A stretch of 64,000 bases of DNA from Aquiflexum balticum DSM 16537 (GCF_900176595.1 NZ_LT838813.1:3986001-4050000); one strand, 5' to 3'; shown: positions 19,001 to 27,711, counted from the stretch's first letter. Notes: generated from the letters alone by a model not told the origin. Translations and numbers: made by a program.

Positions 19001-19304
19001 CTTCGGGTTCCAATAGGATAGGTTCTGAAAATGATTGGATTTCCTGGTCAAAGGAAATTTCCAAAGTCCTGTATCCGATAAACCTGATCTGGATCATGCT
19101 TTCGCCAGACGGTAGGGTAATGCTGAAATTACCCTCTGCATCTGTCAGGGCAAACCTTTCGCTGTCCATGCCCTTAACCAATGCCCCCGGCAGTGGAGAC
19201 CGGGATTTGGCATCGAGTACCGTTCCTGTGACAGGAACTCTGGACTGAGCCTGCAGCAAGAGTAGCTTCAGGCAGAAAATGGTAGTGAGTAATGTTTTTT
19301 TCAT
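16092..19304 (-). CDS. SusC/RagA-type TonB-dependent transporter
   Basis: 1070-residue outer-membrane transporter. A signal peptide (about 1-19) precedes a carboxypeptidase-regulatory-like domain (VTGTVLDAKSRSPLPGALVKG, about 25-45), a plug domain with GDISIRGRNTVFASASPLIIVDN-type sequence, and a 22-strand barrel ending in LTTLTLGLRVEF with a terminal Phe as required for BAM recognition. It forms the import channel with the SusD-like lipoprotein downstream. The TlpA-like gene lies 26 bases upstream. Confidence 0.95.
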   Translation of the reverse strand: MKKTLLTTIFCLKLLLLQAQSRVPVTGTVLDAKSRSPLPGALVKGMDSERFALTDAEGNFSITLPSGESMIQIRFIGYRTLEISFDQEIQSFSEPILLEPEDIGLNEVEVFSTGFENLPKERATGSFVQVNEELVNRRISTGILERLEDITPGLIFNRNQQGRSGDISIRGRNTVFASASPLIIVDNFPYDGPIENINPNDVESITVLRDAAAASIWGARAGNGVIVITTKKGRTGAPTQVTLMANTTVEQLYDPFYLPRMSSEDFIGVERELFERGFYIGQEESFTQTPLTPAVETLIAQRDGLLSQAEVDNILAAFGRADLRNDFRNHYYQNSVLQQYALNIRGGGKNTSHHLGLGWDDNKLRLVDNRNSRFSLNLGQQWNLMNDRLEMEIAAYWVTNSQSTGTEDPQNLNLYGTTPMYPYARFADNQGNPIPVTHGYRNSFIEDAAAQGLLDWRLNPLEEIGRSPMTQRQNDLRLNTRISYKIAEGLRASMLYQYWENTTRTSQDFSPESYYARDMINRFTQIGQDGTLFRPVPIGGILDSGTAASSSHNVRGQLNYDKTFGTDHSISFLGGGEIKSLSSVSRSRRAYGYNVRTEIGAPVDYVSLLPQFYSSFFLRQIPFVDGNGRFADRFVSVFANGSYTYKSKYILSGSFRRDASNLVGVSTNQKGVPLWSTGASWIISEEGFYGMDFLPFMRLRTTYGFNGNIDRSVTALTTAFVVTTNPFTGFPYSQISNPPNPNLRWEKIAIINLGLDLENRKGTLALTLEGYIKNGTDLLGNIPYPPSSGITQYRGNTASTLTKGFDLSLTHRATLGKTLKMTNVWFHSNVNEKITEYLINAPIQSYLRDGAGTVNTLPVPLEGRPLFAIYSLPFLGLDPENGNPIGLLNGDPSTDYGAILTEATPESLTFHGSARPVHFGALRNDFIWKGWSLSFNIAYRLGYYYRRNSINYERVLRAEGGHEDFGLRWQNPGDELTTTVPSMPESNNPNRDTFYLFSEVLVEKGDHIRWQDLRVSYTLSPKDSFFKTAEIFTYANNLGIIWKASKDPLDPDFRTVRPLTTLTLGLRVEF

Positions 19305-19330
19305 GGTATTACTGGGGTTTATAGTGAAAG

Positions 19331-21052
19331 TTATTTATCCCTGATGACAAGTACTTCGATCGGCATCCGGGACCTGACCATGTCCAAGCCATAAGTCCTG
19401 AGTGATGCAGCCACTTCATCTGGGTCGGTCATGTTTGCATCAAGTTCCAAGGTGACAGGTACTGAAATACCGGTGGCATCCACCACAGGATAGGCTGAAT
19501 CATGCATGAAATACATATTGAGGTAACCGACAAGGCCATTGAGCATGATATTCTGGATGATCCCGCCCTGACCTGTGAATTCGAACCTGAGCGCCTGATC
19601 CGATTTTGCTTCAAATCCTCCTTTTGGGTCTGTAAGGATGATTTTCCACACTTCCATTTCTCTGGTTTCTACTTCAAATATGTATTGGGGAAAGAACCTT
19701 TTCAGGTCCTCCTGCATGTAAGTGTACCGTGCAGGTTCATGCTGTTGCGGATACAGCAGCTCATAGCAGTAAGCATTGGATTTGAGCCATTCTTCATAAA
19801 GCTCCCCGGAGTGATGTGGTCCGGGAATGATCAGTTCCGGTTCCCTGACATCCAGAATCAGACGGCTTCCGCCGAAGTACTTTTTATTGTCTCCCTCCCC
19901 GAAGGCAGTCAGACAGAGGGTAGCCAAGCTTTGGTTGACTGTTAGGATTCTACCAATTCCTGCTTCAGACGGCTCCTCGAGTACATATTCTGTGGAAAGC
20001 CGATCAATAAAAGATGTCAGGGCTGATTGATGTAAAATCGGTTTCTTTCCATACTGTTCGTTACGGGTCAGAAATAATTCCGCTTTATTTAACCTCAGGT
20101 TGTTGTCTTGTTTGACTTTCAAGGAAATGTCTCCTTCAGCAAGCAGTTTGTCGATGTTTTCCCCATTCACTGAAGATCCAACTGTAATAGCTGCCACCTT
20201 CCCATCAGGTGCGATCCATACATAGTGGGGCAGGCTTTGGTGGGGGAAAATCTCTGCCAATGAACTATTGGCTGCGACAAAATCCATTGAAAGTTCCCAT
20301 CCTTTCTTTGCCTTCAGTTTTTCAAGATATGGTACTATTTTTTCTTTGGGTTCATAGGTCACTGCCACCAAGGCAAGTCTGTCCTTGTAGGTCTTTAGGA
20401 GCTCATTGTTTTTGGGAAAGGAGGCGACACATCCGGCACACCATGTGGCCCAGAAATCCAGGATTACGAGTTTGCCCCTATATTTTGCGAGGTCAAGCCT
20501 TCCTGATTCACTATAAAGTGCATGCTCCAAAACCGGATAGTCGAATTTATCCCCAACTGAAAGCGGCAAAATAGCCCCCACCGGAGTGGCAGGGGTTTGG
20601 GTGAAGGCAACTTTTGGGGCTAATAGGAGGAAGAGAGAGATAAGAAGCGGTCTGATAGAGCCAAGAGACAAGAAGCAAGAACCAAGATGGGAGAAGCGAG
20701 ATCCGAGAAGCGAGATCCGAGATTTTAAAAGATATAAGGACCAAGAGGGTGGGGTGGAAGAATGAGACTTAGTTTCCTGCCTATGGGATGGTGGAAAGTG
20801 GTTGGGGAAGGCTTCTTTTATATTGATCATAAGGTGGGAGAGTTTTAGGAGTTTGGTTAGGAGGCATGGGTAGCGGCTGCCTATGTAAGCGACGGCTTTG
20901 AGACCTTGGGCCCCCTGCCCCCTGAAGGGGGTTGAGGCCTTGTGATTATTTGAGGGGGTTGGTACCCCCTGCCCCCTGAAGGGGGTATTTTTTTGATGGC
21001 TTCGGTATAGGCATAGGAGTGCCAGGAAGCAGTTTTTGATGAATAGCTTCAT
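19331..21052 (-). CDS. TlpA-like thioredoxin protein with repeat-derived N-terminus
   Basis: Periplasmic TlpA/AhpC-TSA family disulfide reductase or oxidase. The active site is WATWCAGC (Cys205 and Cys208 in the longest frame), preceded by KYRGKLVILDF; about 350 further residues have no family I know. The probable secretion signal is IRPLLISLFLLLAPKVAFTQ (about 133-152). Everything before it is odd: two copies of TPFRGQG come from an intergenic CCCCCTGCCCCCTGAAGGGG repeat, and SRISLLGSRFSHLG comes from a CGAGATCCGAGAAG-type low-complexity tract. The true start is therefore uncertain; ATG 20830 is a shorter choice. It is first in the TlpA-SusC-SusD series. Confidence 0.75.
   Translation of the reverse strand: MKLFIKNCFLALLCLYRSHQKNTPFRGQGVPTPSNNHKASTPFRGQGAQGLKAVAYIGSRYPCLLTKLLKLSHLMINIKEAFPNHFPPSHRQETKSHSSTPPSWSLYLLKSRISLLGSRFSHLGSCFLSLGSIRPLLISLFLLLAPKVAFTQTPATPVGAILPLSVGDKFDYPVLEHALYSESGRLDLAKYRGKLVILDFWATWCAGCVASFPKNNELLKTYKDRLALVAVTYEPKEKIVPYLEKLKAKKGWELSMDFVAANSSLAEIFPHQSLPHYVWIAPDGKVAAITVGSSVNGENIDKLLAEGDISLKVKQDNNLRLNKAELFLTRNEQYGKKPILHQSALTSFIDRLSTEYVLEEPSEAGIGRILTVNQSLATLCLTAFGEGDNKKYFGGSRLILDVREPELIIPGPHHSGELYEEWLKSNAYCYELLYPQQHEPARYTYMQEDLKRFFPQYIFEVETREMEVWKIILTDPKGGFEAKSDQALRFEFTGQGGIIQNIMLNGLVGYLNMYFMHDSAYPVVDATGISVPVTLELDANMTDPDEVAASLRTYGLDMVRSRMPIEVLVIRDK
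20636..20740. repeat. Low-complexity CGAGATCCGAGAAG / ACCAAG tract
   Basis: Degenerate short repeats (agacaagaagcaagaac, gagaagcgagatccgag twice) overlapping the region just upstream of the TlpA-like signal peptide, in frame with it. Similar tracts recur at 21100-21135 and 21204-21235. Confidence 0.7.
20911..20986. repeat. Two 22-bp copies of a palindromic intergenic repeat
   Basis: The string CCCCCTGCCCCCTGAAGGGG plus GT occurs at 20911-20932 and 20965-20986. The CCCCTGAAGGGG core is a hairpin. This looks like a dispersed Bacteroidota intergenic repeat now translated as TPFRGQG twice in the TlpA-like frame. Confidence 0.7.
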
Positions 21053-21504
21053 TGGTGAAATTTTAGATATGTGGAAATTCAGCCCTTGTAGGCGGGAAAT
21101 AGTACAAAGTACGAAGTACTAAGTACCAAGACTTACCATTGCGGCTGGATCAAAAGATTAGATTCGACTTGGAATGCGCCCTGCTAGCAAAGGAATTGCA
21201 AGTCTTGAATCTTGTTTCTTGATTCTTGTTTCTAATAAAGAAGGGTGGACTGCCGGCCTGAAAAGGGTATCTTGGTCTACATATGGGTAAATATGCCGGC
21301 CAATCCTGGGAAAATAGGTTCTAAATAGGGTTTTTTGGTTTTCTTTCGAAAATGATGTCGAAGATGGTTGCGGAACTATGGATGTATATTTGTTCAGATT
21401 GAATTGGATTTTGGTATTCAAGACCTATCCTATATTTTTCCAAACTGGAAGAGTTTGAATTTGAAATAGTTGTTAGGATCCTTTGCTCCATAATTTATTT
21501 TAAA
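21053..21504. other. 452-base spacer with short repeats, no gene
   Basis: Contains tracts of tandem-like words (acaaagtacgaagtactaag near 21100-21125; cttgaatcttgtttcttg near 21204-21225). A minus-strand frame through it has no recognisable content. It marks the left edge of the AT-rich island. Confidence 0.5.
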
Positions 21505-21711
21505 TTAATGATTCAAATTTGAGTCCATTAACAAATGACTTAAAAGACAATACACTTTTTTTAAATGTTCTTTTAATTCGGGGTTACAATCTTGAATTTC
21601 GATTTCACTTAAAACTCCCAAAATACTCCTTTGATATGATAAGAGTTCTTCATATCCAGTCAAAGGAATATGAATATGTATTTTCTCATTTTCTTTATCA
21701 AAGACTATCAT
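21505..21711 (-). CDS. Small protein of unknown function
   Basis: 68 residues starting at ATG 21711, mostly helical and acidic, with no signal or membrane segment. It is divergent from a small helix-turn-helix gene across about 116 bases, an arrangement common for regulator-target pairs. No family is recognised. Confidence 0.45.
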   Translation of the reverse strand: MIVFDKENEKIHIHIPLTGYEELLSYQRSILGVLSEIEIQDCNPELKEHLKKVYCLLSHLLMDSNLNH

Positions 21712-21827
21712 TATTTAAGACTTTCTGTAAATATATTAAGTAATTCTTAACATTACAAATAAATTTATTCTATAATTCTGAAAATGTTTATCGATTGTCT
21801 ATCTTTATTGAAAGAATTACTGAACAA

Positions 21828-22046
21828 ATGACCAGATTAGGAGAGTTTTTTGCTAAAAAATCTATTAATAAATCCGATGTTGCCAGAAAAACAGGCCTAA
21901 GTAAACCAAGGTTAACTGAATTAACTAACAATCCTCAGACGAAACTTAGAGCTGATGAATTGTATCTAATAGCACTTGCAATTGATGTAGATCCCGGAGA
22001 ATTATTGGAATATGTATGTCAAGGATTAAAATTAAAAAAAACCTAA
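21828..22046 (+). CDS. Small XRE-type helix-turn-helix protein
   Basis: 72-residue DNA-binding protein consisting of one HTH: INKSDVARKTGLSKPRLTEL followed by TKLRADELYLIALAIDVDPGEL, the Cro/C1 pattern. I chose ATG 21828; a TTG at 21795 would add 11 residues. It probably regulates its own promoter and the divergent 21505 gene, or belongs to a restriction- or toxin-type locus at this island edge. Confidence 0.75.
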   Translation: MTRLGEFFAKKSINKSDVARKTGLSKPRLTELTNNPQTKLRADELYLIALAIDVDPGELLEYVCQGLKLKKT

Positions 22047-22395
22047 CTTTTTACTTTTTCCATTAATTTAAAAGGATTGTGTCGAAACTTAGATATAATT
22101 TATCTATTGGTTCTTCAAACTCGAACCTAAATCCTTGCAGCCAAAGACTTCCCTTTTTCCTAAAGTCTTTGATTGCAAGTACCAAAAACTCGGGATTCCG
22201 AGCTTTTATTTAATTTATAGAGGTAAAAATGCCCTGATTAGGGTGTTTTTGTTAGGGGGGATTTGGTAGGTTTAGGATGTGGCTTTGATGAGTTTCAACG
22301 ATTATAATGCATCACAAATTAACCCAAAAGGATTGTTCCAACATTAATCGATTATTTAATACCCCTATAGCAAATTAAAAGATCAAAAACAAAAA
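22047..22395. other. 349-base structured spacer
   Basis: Holds three hairpins: AAAGACTT / AAGTCTTT at about 22143-22171 with GCA/TGC ends extending it, CTCGG / CCGAG at 22189-22202 followed by CTTTTATTT (terminator-like, serving the HTH gene), and an imperfect AAAAATGCCC-type hairpin at 22225-22250. No gene is seen. Confidence 0.5.
22225..22250. repeat. Module-edge hairpin, divergent copy
   Basis: AAAAATGCCCT and AGGGTGTTTTT arms. It resembles the AATACCGTG...GGTATT hairpins at 24258, 28859, 32415 and 37566 and, like them, precedes a cargo gene. It is followed by a GGTAGGTTTA word also found after the 24258 copy. Confidence 0.45.
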
Positions 22396-24081
22396 ATGAT
22401 GAAAACTATAATTCGTTTAGAATTTGAACACGTTTTTCCAGATGAAAAAGAAAAGAATGTACTTGAATATTTAAAACAGATATCACCCTTCACACTTTTG
22501 AACATTATAGGATATTCAAATATTAATCCCCAACCAAACTATGATGATTTCAACTCTAATTTTGATGTTCGTAAAGATATTATTGGTAGAGTCAATAAGT
22601 ATATTTATGAAAATGATATTATTGATAAACCAAGACTAGTGTCAAGAGAAGCAAGTTTGAGACTAGCAGAAATCATTTTATCCAACCGAAAAATACTGAT
22701 TGAAGAAAATCAAAATTCTGATATAGATACAGATGAAATTAATTTACTAAAATCATTCTTAATTATAAATAAAGAAGTCAATTCAAAACAAAAAATACCT
22801 GAAACAGAAGATAATTTTGAAAAACTAGTTGACCTTTCAATTTTAATGTCATTTTCAACTTCAGATTTAGGGGTTTTTGAAGACAATGACCTTGAGTTTG
22901 GCAAATTAGTATATGCCACAATTATAAGGTTTGAATACCTTATAGAATTTCTAAAGTCAAATGAGGTGTACAATTACCTAGAAACTGATTTATCTACTTA
23001 TTTCTCCCAAAAGAATTCTGAGAGAGTTTTATATCAGATGAAATACCTTTTTGCGAAATTGCTTGAGATAAAGGTCAATAAAGGTTTCAAATTTCAAGTT
23101 AATGATGATGAATCATTGGTTTTTTTAAATTCATTGTCATCAGATGAAATTGTTGAGGATGAAGATTTTACAAATTTAAGGAATCACCCGATCTATAAGT
23201 TAGATGAAAACACATTTTCAGTAATTGATTTCTTTTTTGTTGTTGACAAATTCACTAGAAGTGTGAAATTCATACTAAAAAATTCTTTTAATAGGCGTCA
23301 TAATTTACCGGCTAAAGACAGAACTTTTTTTGAATTTTTCAACACGAATTTTTCAGAGAATTTCTTAATGAAAAAAATTTTAGACAAAATTTTCAACAAA
23401 TCTTATTTTGTAAAAAAAGTAGTTCTAGAAACGGTTGACAATGAACCAGATTATTATATTCGCCATGGCAAGAAAGTATTTTTGTTTGAGAAAAAAGACG
23501 TCTTGATAGCAAAGAGCATTAGAAATTCCGGTGATATTGAAAAAATAAATGGAGTTTTGAAATCAAAATTTTTAGAAGTAAACAATAGGCCTATTGGTGT
23601 TGGACAACTTATTACATCAATAAGTCAAATAGTTGAAAATGATTTTAAATTTGATGACTTTGTAAACAAACATAAGAATATCACGGTATACCCTATCTTA
23701 CTCATAAACGACAGAATTTTTGAAATACTTGGCGTAAACCATAGGTTAAATCAATGGTATTTAGACCTAATAAAAGAGAAGCTTGGAGATAAATACAACC
23801 CAAATTTTATAAAATCATTAACAGTAATAGATATCGATACATTAATTTATTTGACCCCTCATTTGGAAGATAAAGACTCTAATTTTAAGGAGATTATTGA
23901 TGGGCATTTAAGAAAAATGAATGTTAGGAAAAAAGTAAATCATTTAAGTATTGAAAAAGGAAAATCAATAGCTATTAAGAATTTAGAATATCAAATTTCA
24001 CCAATCAGTAGTAGAAAAATAAATTATAAATTTCCAGTTAAATTGCTTGTTGAGAAATTTAAGGAAGTTATAACTGAATAA
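22396..24081 (+). CDS. Unknown 561-aa protein with PD-(D/E)XK-like motif
   Basis: I do not recognise a family. The protein is soluble, very lysine- and asparagine-rich, and stands alone between two structured spacers. Near residues 350-370 the sequence PDYYIRHGKKVFLFEKKD has the spacing PD, then 12 residues, then ExK, as in PD-(D/E)XK nucleases, with hydrophobic strands around it. The helical C-terminal part (ITSISQIVENDF onward) follows. Position at the head of an island of defence-type genes makes a nuclease effector plausible, but this is inference from one motif. Confidence 0.55.
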   Translation: MMKTIIRLEFEHVFPDEKEKNVLEYLKQISPFTLLNIIGYSNINPQPNYDDFNSNFDVRKDIIGRVNKYIYENDIIDKPRLVSREASLRLAEIILSNRKILIEENQNSDIDTDEINLLKSFLIINKEVNSKQKIPETEDNFEKLVDLSILMSFSTSDLGVFEDNDLEFGKLVYATIIRFEYLIEFLKSNEVYNYLETDLSTYFSQKNSERVLYQMKYLFAKLLEIKVNKGFKFQVNDDESLVFLNSLSSDEIVEDEDFTNLRNHPIYKLDENTFSVIDFFFVVDKFTRSVKFILKNSFNRRHNLPAKDRTFFEFFNTNFSENFLMKKILDKIFNKSYFVKKVVLETVDNEPDYYIRHGKKVFLFEKKDVLIAKSIRNSGDIEKINGVLKSKFLEVNNRPIGVGQLITSISQIVENDFKFDDFVNKHKNITVYPILLINDRIFEILGVNHRLNQWYLDLIKEKLGDKYNPNFIKSLTVIDIDTLIYLTPHLEDKDSNFKEIIDGHLRKMNVRKKVNHLSIEKGKSIAIKNLEYQISPISSRKINYKFPVKLLVEKFKEVITE

Positions 24082-24217
24082 ATGACTGTTAGCAACAACT
24101 AGTTTTCCGTGCTTTAAAATCCCCCTTAAAGGCTGTATTTCTAGAAAATTCCGGCATATTGCCCCCATTAGTATCAGTAATGACAGGAAAGTTGCTTAAA
24201 TCGTGGATTAATTTGTG

Positions 24218-24243
24218 GAAAAGCCTCTTGGATGGGGCTTTTC
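24218..24243 (+). terminator. Terminator downstream of the 561-aa gene
   Basis: GAAAAGCC / GGCTTTTC stem, 10-base loop, then TG. It lies 137 bases after the stop at 24081. Confidence 0.55.
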
Positions 24244-24257
24244 TGTTAAATTGAGGT

Positions 24258-24283
24258 AAAAATACCGTGAAGGGGGTATTTTT
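24258..24283. repeat. Module-edge hairpin AATACC / GGTATT
   Basis: AAAAATACC and GGTATTTTT arms around GTGAAGGG. The same hairpin, always reading AATACCGTG on the plus strand, recurs at 28859, 32415 and 37566. It precedes the TIR gene by about 150 bases. Confidence 0.6.
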
Positions 24284-24434
24284 GTTTGAGAGGTAATGGG
24301 TAGGTTTAAGGACCTGTGATTTAGAAAAATTAACAATTAATTGGAAGTATGGCGAAATGGTGGCTTTCATTTAACAAGGATTGGTAATCGCAGGCTTTTG
24401 TAATCAATTTCACCAATTACATTTTACTGAAATT

Positions 24435-25484
24435 ATGAAAAGTAAAGAAAAAGCAGATTTCATGGATCAATTTTTAGAAGGACTTATGGATGCCAGTTAC
24501 CCAAGTTCTTTAGCCAATATTTTGGAGCTTGAACAATATCCAAGTAAAGAGAATGCGGATAAATTTAGGTTACTAGAATACGAATTAGAGAAGCATGCCT
24601 TAGTTGAACTTGTAAATGGGCGGGATAACTCTACAATAAATGGTCAGTGTGAATATATAATTAGTGGTAAAGGATTGGATTTTGTGATGAGTGGAAAATC
24701 TACGTTAGAATTATTTGAAAATGATGAAATTGATTTAAAAATGGAAAACCCAAAAATTCAACTTGATAATCTTACTCAACGAGCTGAGGAGTACCTTATT
24801 TTAACGATGGCAGAACCATTAAAATCAAAAGTTAATAAAAGAGAAAATATCAATTCATTTCTTAATTGGTATTATGAATCTCGGAATATTTTTCGGGATT
24901 ATATTGATGAAAATGACCACGACTTTAAAGAATTTACATCTTTCGATTTATCGGGAAATGGAACTTCTTTAGCTTCTAATTTTTCAAGAATGTATCCTCT
25001 TTTTAATGTTTTAAAAGGAAAGATATTAAACGGTCAATTTTCAAAAGAACAAGAAAAATTAAGAAAAATGAATAATAAAGGATTTGTTATCCATGGGCAT
25101 AATGAAAAATATAAATTTGAAGTAGCTCGTATTATCGAAAAGAAATTAAATAAGGAAGCAATTATTTTGCATGAACAGGCAAATAAAGGCAAAACTGTCA
25201 TAGAAAAATTTGAATCCAACTCAGAGGTTGATTTTGCTGTTGCTCTTTGGACAGCAGATGACCAAGGAAAATCATCAAAGGACAAAGAATTTCAATTGAG
25301 AGCTCGTCAGAATGTTATTTTTGAAACGGGTTACTTTATTGGAAAACTAGGCCGTGATAGGGTAATCGTGCTTTATGAAGATGGTGTTGAAAAACCATCA
25401 GATTATGATGGGGTAATTTATATTTCACTAAGTGGAAATTGGTGGTATAATCTAATTTTGGAGATAGAGAGCATTTATAAATAG
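24435..25484 (+). CDS. TIR-like (PF10137 type) nucleotide-binding protein
   Basis: 349-residue protein likely to act as an abortive NAD-consuming effector. The C-terminal 150 residues (KGFVIHGHNEKYKFEVARII, then KTVIEKFE, DFAVALWTADD, QNVIFETGYFIGKLGR, VIVLYEDGVEKPSD) match the TIR-like domain found in CBASS Cap12 and Pycsar effectors; the Glu in KTVIEKFE is the candidate catalytic residue. The N-terminal 200 residues are helical and unassigned and may sense the trigger. ATG 24435 is preferred to the TTG at 24381. No CD-NTase or Pycsar cyclase gene is adjacent. The neighbour 146 bases downstream is a four-helix membrane protein. Confidence 0.8.
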   Translation: MKSKEKADFMDQFLEGLMDASYPSSLANILELEQYPSKENADKFRLLEYELEKHALVELVNGRDNSTINGQCEYIISGKGLDFVMSGKSTLELFENDEIDLKMENPKIQLDNLTQRAEEYLILTMAEPLKSKVNKRENINSFLNWYYESRNIFRDYIDENDHDFKEFTSFDLSGNGTSLASNFSRMYPLFNVLKGKILNGQFSKEQEKLRKMNNKGFVIHGHNEKYKFEVARIIEKKLNKEAIILHEQANKGKTVIEKFESNSEVDFAVALWTADDQGKSSKDKEFQLRARQNVIFETGYFIGKLGRDRVIVLYEDGVEKPSDYDGVIYISLSGNWWYNLILEIESIYK

Positions 25485-25630
25485 ATTATTGACTGGGAGA
25501 AATTTAATATTTAATTCTTCAATCCTGACTAATTAACTCAAACCTAAGTTGCCAAAAAACCTTCCAAATTTGAATATATTATAAAGGCAAAAAAGTATTT
25601 TAAAAGAGATCAACAAGAAAATTTTAAGAA

Positions 25631-26233
25631 ATGGAATTTAACCCAAATGAAATAAATCCTTTGGAAAAAGAGGAGGACAAAAAAATGGAAGAAGGCTCCA
25701 AAGACTTAGCCAGTTTTATTGATGAAAATAGTAAATTGATTTCTGTGTTGGGGGTTTTTACAGCTTTGACTGTTTTTTCTTTTAACCTTCAGATAAAATT
25801 TGTTGGAAATCTTCTTTCATTTGTTTTTTTGACTTTAGTGATATTGGTATGGGTTGAAATTTGGTCTCGGTTCCCTAAAAAATCTTCATCTTGGAGATTA
25901 AATCTATTTGAAAATATTTTGAGTTATTCAATTTTGTTGATTGTTTTCTATTGGATAATTTTTTACAGGGATATTTGGGAAGCTATTTTAGTTTATGTTT
26001 TATGGATTTTAATAATGTCAGTAACAGGCCATTTGATTTCATACTTTAAACTTTTTCAGAGAATTTTGGGCTTAAAAGTTTCGAAATATAAAATAGTTCG
26101 AATATTTATAGGTCTAATAATTATTCTTCCAGTATTCTTTTTATCATTTAAATTAGCTGGAATAATTGCAGATCCATTAAACAATTTGATAAATAATGTT
26201 CATCTTGAAATTCAAAATTTGATTAGCGATTAA
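25631..26233 (+). CDS. Membrane protein of unknown function
   Basis: 200 residues: an acidic N-terminal segment (NPNEINPLEKEEDKKMEE), then hydrophobic segments at about 38-55, 57-75, 93-111, 114-134 and 155-175. No family is recognised. It follows the TIR gene on the same strand with a 146-base gap, so it could be a partner or an independent module. Confidence 0.6.
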   Translation: MEFNPNEINPLEKEEDKKMEEGSKDLASFIDENSKLISVLGVFTALTVFSFNLQIKFVGNLLSFVFLTLVILVWVEIWSRFPKKSSSWRLNLFENILSYSILLIVFYWIIFYRDIWEAILVYVLWILIMSVTGHLISYFKLFQRILGLKVSKYKIVRIFIGLIIILPVFFLSFKLAGIIADPLNNLINNVHLEIQNLISD

Positions 26234-26406
26234 AAATTTGGAAGGTTTAAAATTTACAGAAATGAGAATAAATTTAATTCTTATTTCATCTATAAAAAAA
26301 TATGAAAATTCCTCATCTTGGGTGAAGAATGGCTTGTGTGAAAGAGGAGTTTGAAGTAGAATGGTTTTATTTTTTTTCGAAAATAGGGAATTAAATAATA
26401 GCCTTG

Positions 26407-26865
26407 CTAGGATAAGTCCAATATTGCCTTCGCCAAAAACGAAAAAGAGTTAATAATTTTTGTTCTCCTGGTAAATTTGGTGTATTTAGTTCCATCTAGA
26501 TTTTTAAGAATTTTAATTGACCACTTTTCAAATTCCCCATTTCGAAAAGTGAAATCAATTTCATGGGCCAATTTATTCCTTAAATTATTTAATTCATGTA
26601 AAGGCATGTAAATGAATTCATGTTTTTCTTTGTCAAAAAACATTGTTGTTTCAATGGCTTTAACTTTAGAATGGAAAGAAAACGTATCACAGTTTTGAAA
26701 TCTTTTTCTGTTTAATGCAATGAAAAGTACTTTATCAATAAGGATGTGGCCTCGTAATAAAATTAATTCAAGGTCAGATTTTGATTGAAGATCCCCCCAA
26801 ACTGCCCATTCGACCAAAAAATCGGAATCATCTTTCATTTCATTCACCTTTTTATCAAGTTTCAT
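26407..26865 (-). CDS. HEPN-like protein
   Basis: 152-residue helical protein with the motif LNNLRNKLAHEID (about residues 89-101), which contains R-x4-H in the arrangement of HEPN ribonucleases and HEPN-like abortive-infection proteins. The start ATG at 26865 is 11 bases after the stop of the DUF5131 gene, so it is the third gene of a TcmP-DUF5131-HEPN operon. The second TcmP-DUF5131 copy at 35.6 kb lacks it. RNase activity is inferred from the motif and not proven by it. Confidence 0.6.
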   Translation of the reverse strand: MKLDKKVNEMKDDSDFLVEWAVWGDLQSKSDLELILLRGHILIDKVLFIALNRKRFQNCDTFSFHSKVKAIETTMFFDKEKHEFIYMPLHELNNLRNKLAHEIDFTFRNGEFEKWSIKILKNLDGTKYTKFTRRTKIINSFSFLAKAILDLS

Positions 26866-26876
26866 TATACTTGCCT

Positions 26877-27593
26877 TTACAATTCCACTTCCGGCATTTC
26901 ATCATAAGTTTTCCCATTGAGTTCCCTTCCGGCTTTTTTCTTATTTTTTCCTCCCCATTGCTTGAAGAAAAATGCCACATTGGATTGCTGGCATTGCTCC
27001 TGTATATCCAATACCCATTCCGGATCCATAGGTCGGGGTTTGTGTCCGCTTTCTCCACCCACTATCACCCAGTCGATTCCGATAAGCTTGAGGTTTGACA
27101 AAGGCCCTATTAGAGGTTCGCAGGACAAGAACTTCACACGGGCCCCACACTGCCTCAAGAAATCAATCCTTTCAGTCACTTTTTCGTCTTCCACAGATAC
27201 ACCCATCCAGATATTATGTGGCCAAATCAATTGGTCGCTGATTTCTGCCAGTCTATCTGCCCGCTTGGTCAGTACCTGGAACACATGCTGACCATTGTCC
27301 CGCATCACCTGAAAAACTCTCTGGATAAATTCCAGTGGCACATCTTTATGGAAAAGGTCGGACATTGAGTTTACAAATACTACCTTGGATTTTTTCCAGG
27401 TGTATGGGATACCTAAGGCATCCTCATGGATCCTTACTTTCTTAAATCCATGCTTGTATTTGTCCACCCCCATTGCTTTGAGTCTTTTGGACATGACTTC
27501 TGCGTAGCAGAATTTACAGCCCGGAGAGATTTTGGTACATCCTGTCACCGGGTTCCATGTCAGTTCAGTCCATTCAATTGAGGTTTGTGCCAT
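26877..27593 (-). CDS. Three-Cys-motif protein, DUF5131 (Gp37/Gp68), copy 1
   Basis: 238 residues. The N-terminal [20 protein letters not shown] has cysteines spaced C-x6-C-x2-C, the three-Cys motif of DUF5131 proteins, which resemble a radical SAM cluster site. Further family signatures are [29 protein letters not shown] and GGESG. Members pair with TcmP, as here. The reaction is not established. Nearly identical to the protein at 35583; differences are few (for example KHGFKKVRI for KDGFKKVKT) and the C-terminus ends EVEL. Confidence 0.88.
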   Translation of the reverse strand: MAQTSIEWTELTWNPVTGCTKISPGCKFCYAEVMSKRLKAMGVDKYKHGFKKVRIHEDALGIPYTWKKSKVVFVNSMSDLFHKDVPLEFIQRVFQVMRDNGQHVFQVLTKRADRLAEISDQLIWPHNIWMGVSVEDEKVTERIDFLRQCGARVKFLSCEPLIGPLSNLKLIGIDWVIVGGESGHKPRPMDPEWVLDIQEQCQQSNVAFFFKQWGGKNKKKAGRELNGKTYDEMPEVEL

Positions 27594-27711
27594 GATGCTT
27601 GATTTTTAAGTGATTTTTAGAATGTCTTTTTTGAGAATTACGTTTTCTTCCAATAGTAAAACTAGTCTCATTGAAATTTTTGCCAAATGTATTGGCACCT
27701 GTTGTCCCAAA

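Noticed and set aside
20636-20740. Repeated words near 20.7 kb, 21.1 kb and 59.4 kb looked at as possible CRISPR arrays.
   Set aside because: Units are short, degenerate and lack regular spacers, and no cas genes are present.
24435-26233. A complete CBASS or Pycsar system around the TIR gene.
   Set aside because: Neither a CD-NTase nor a class III cyclase can be recognised among the neighbours.
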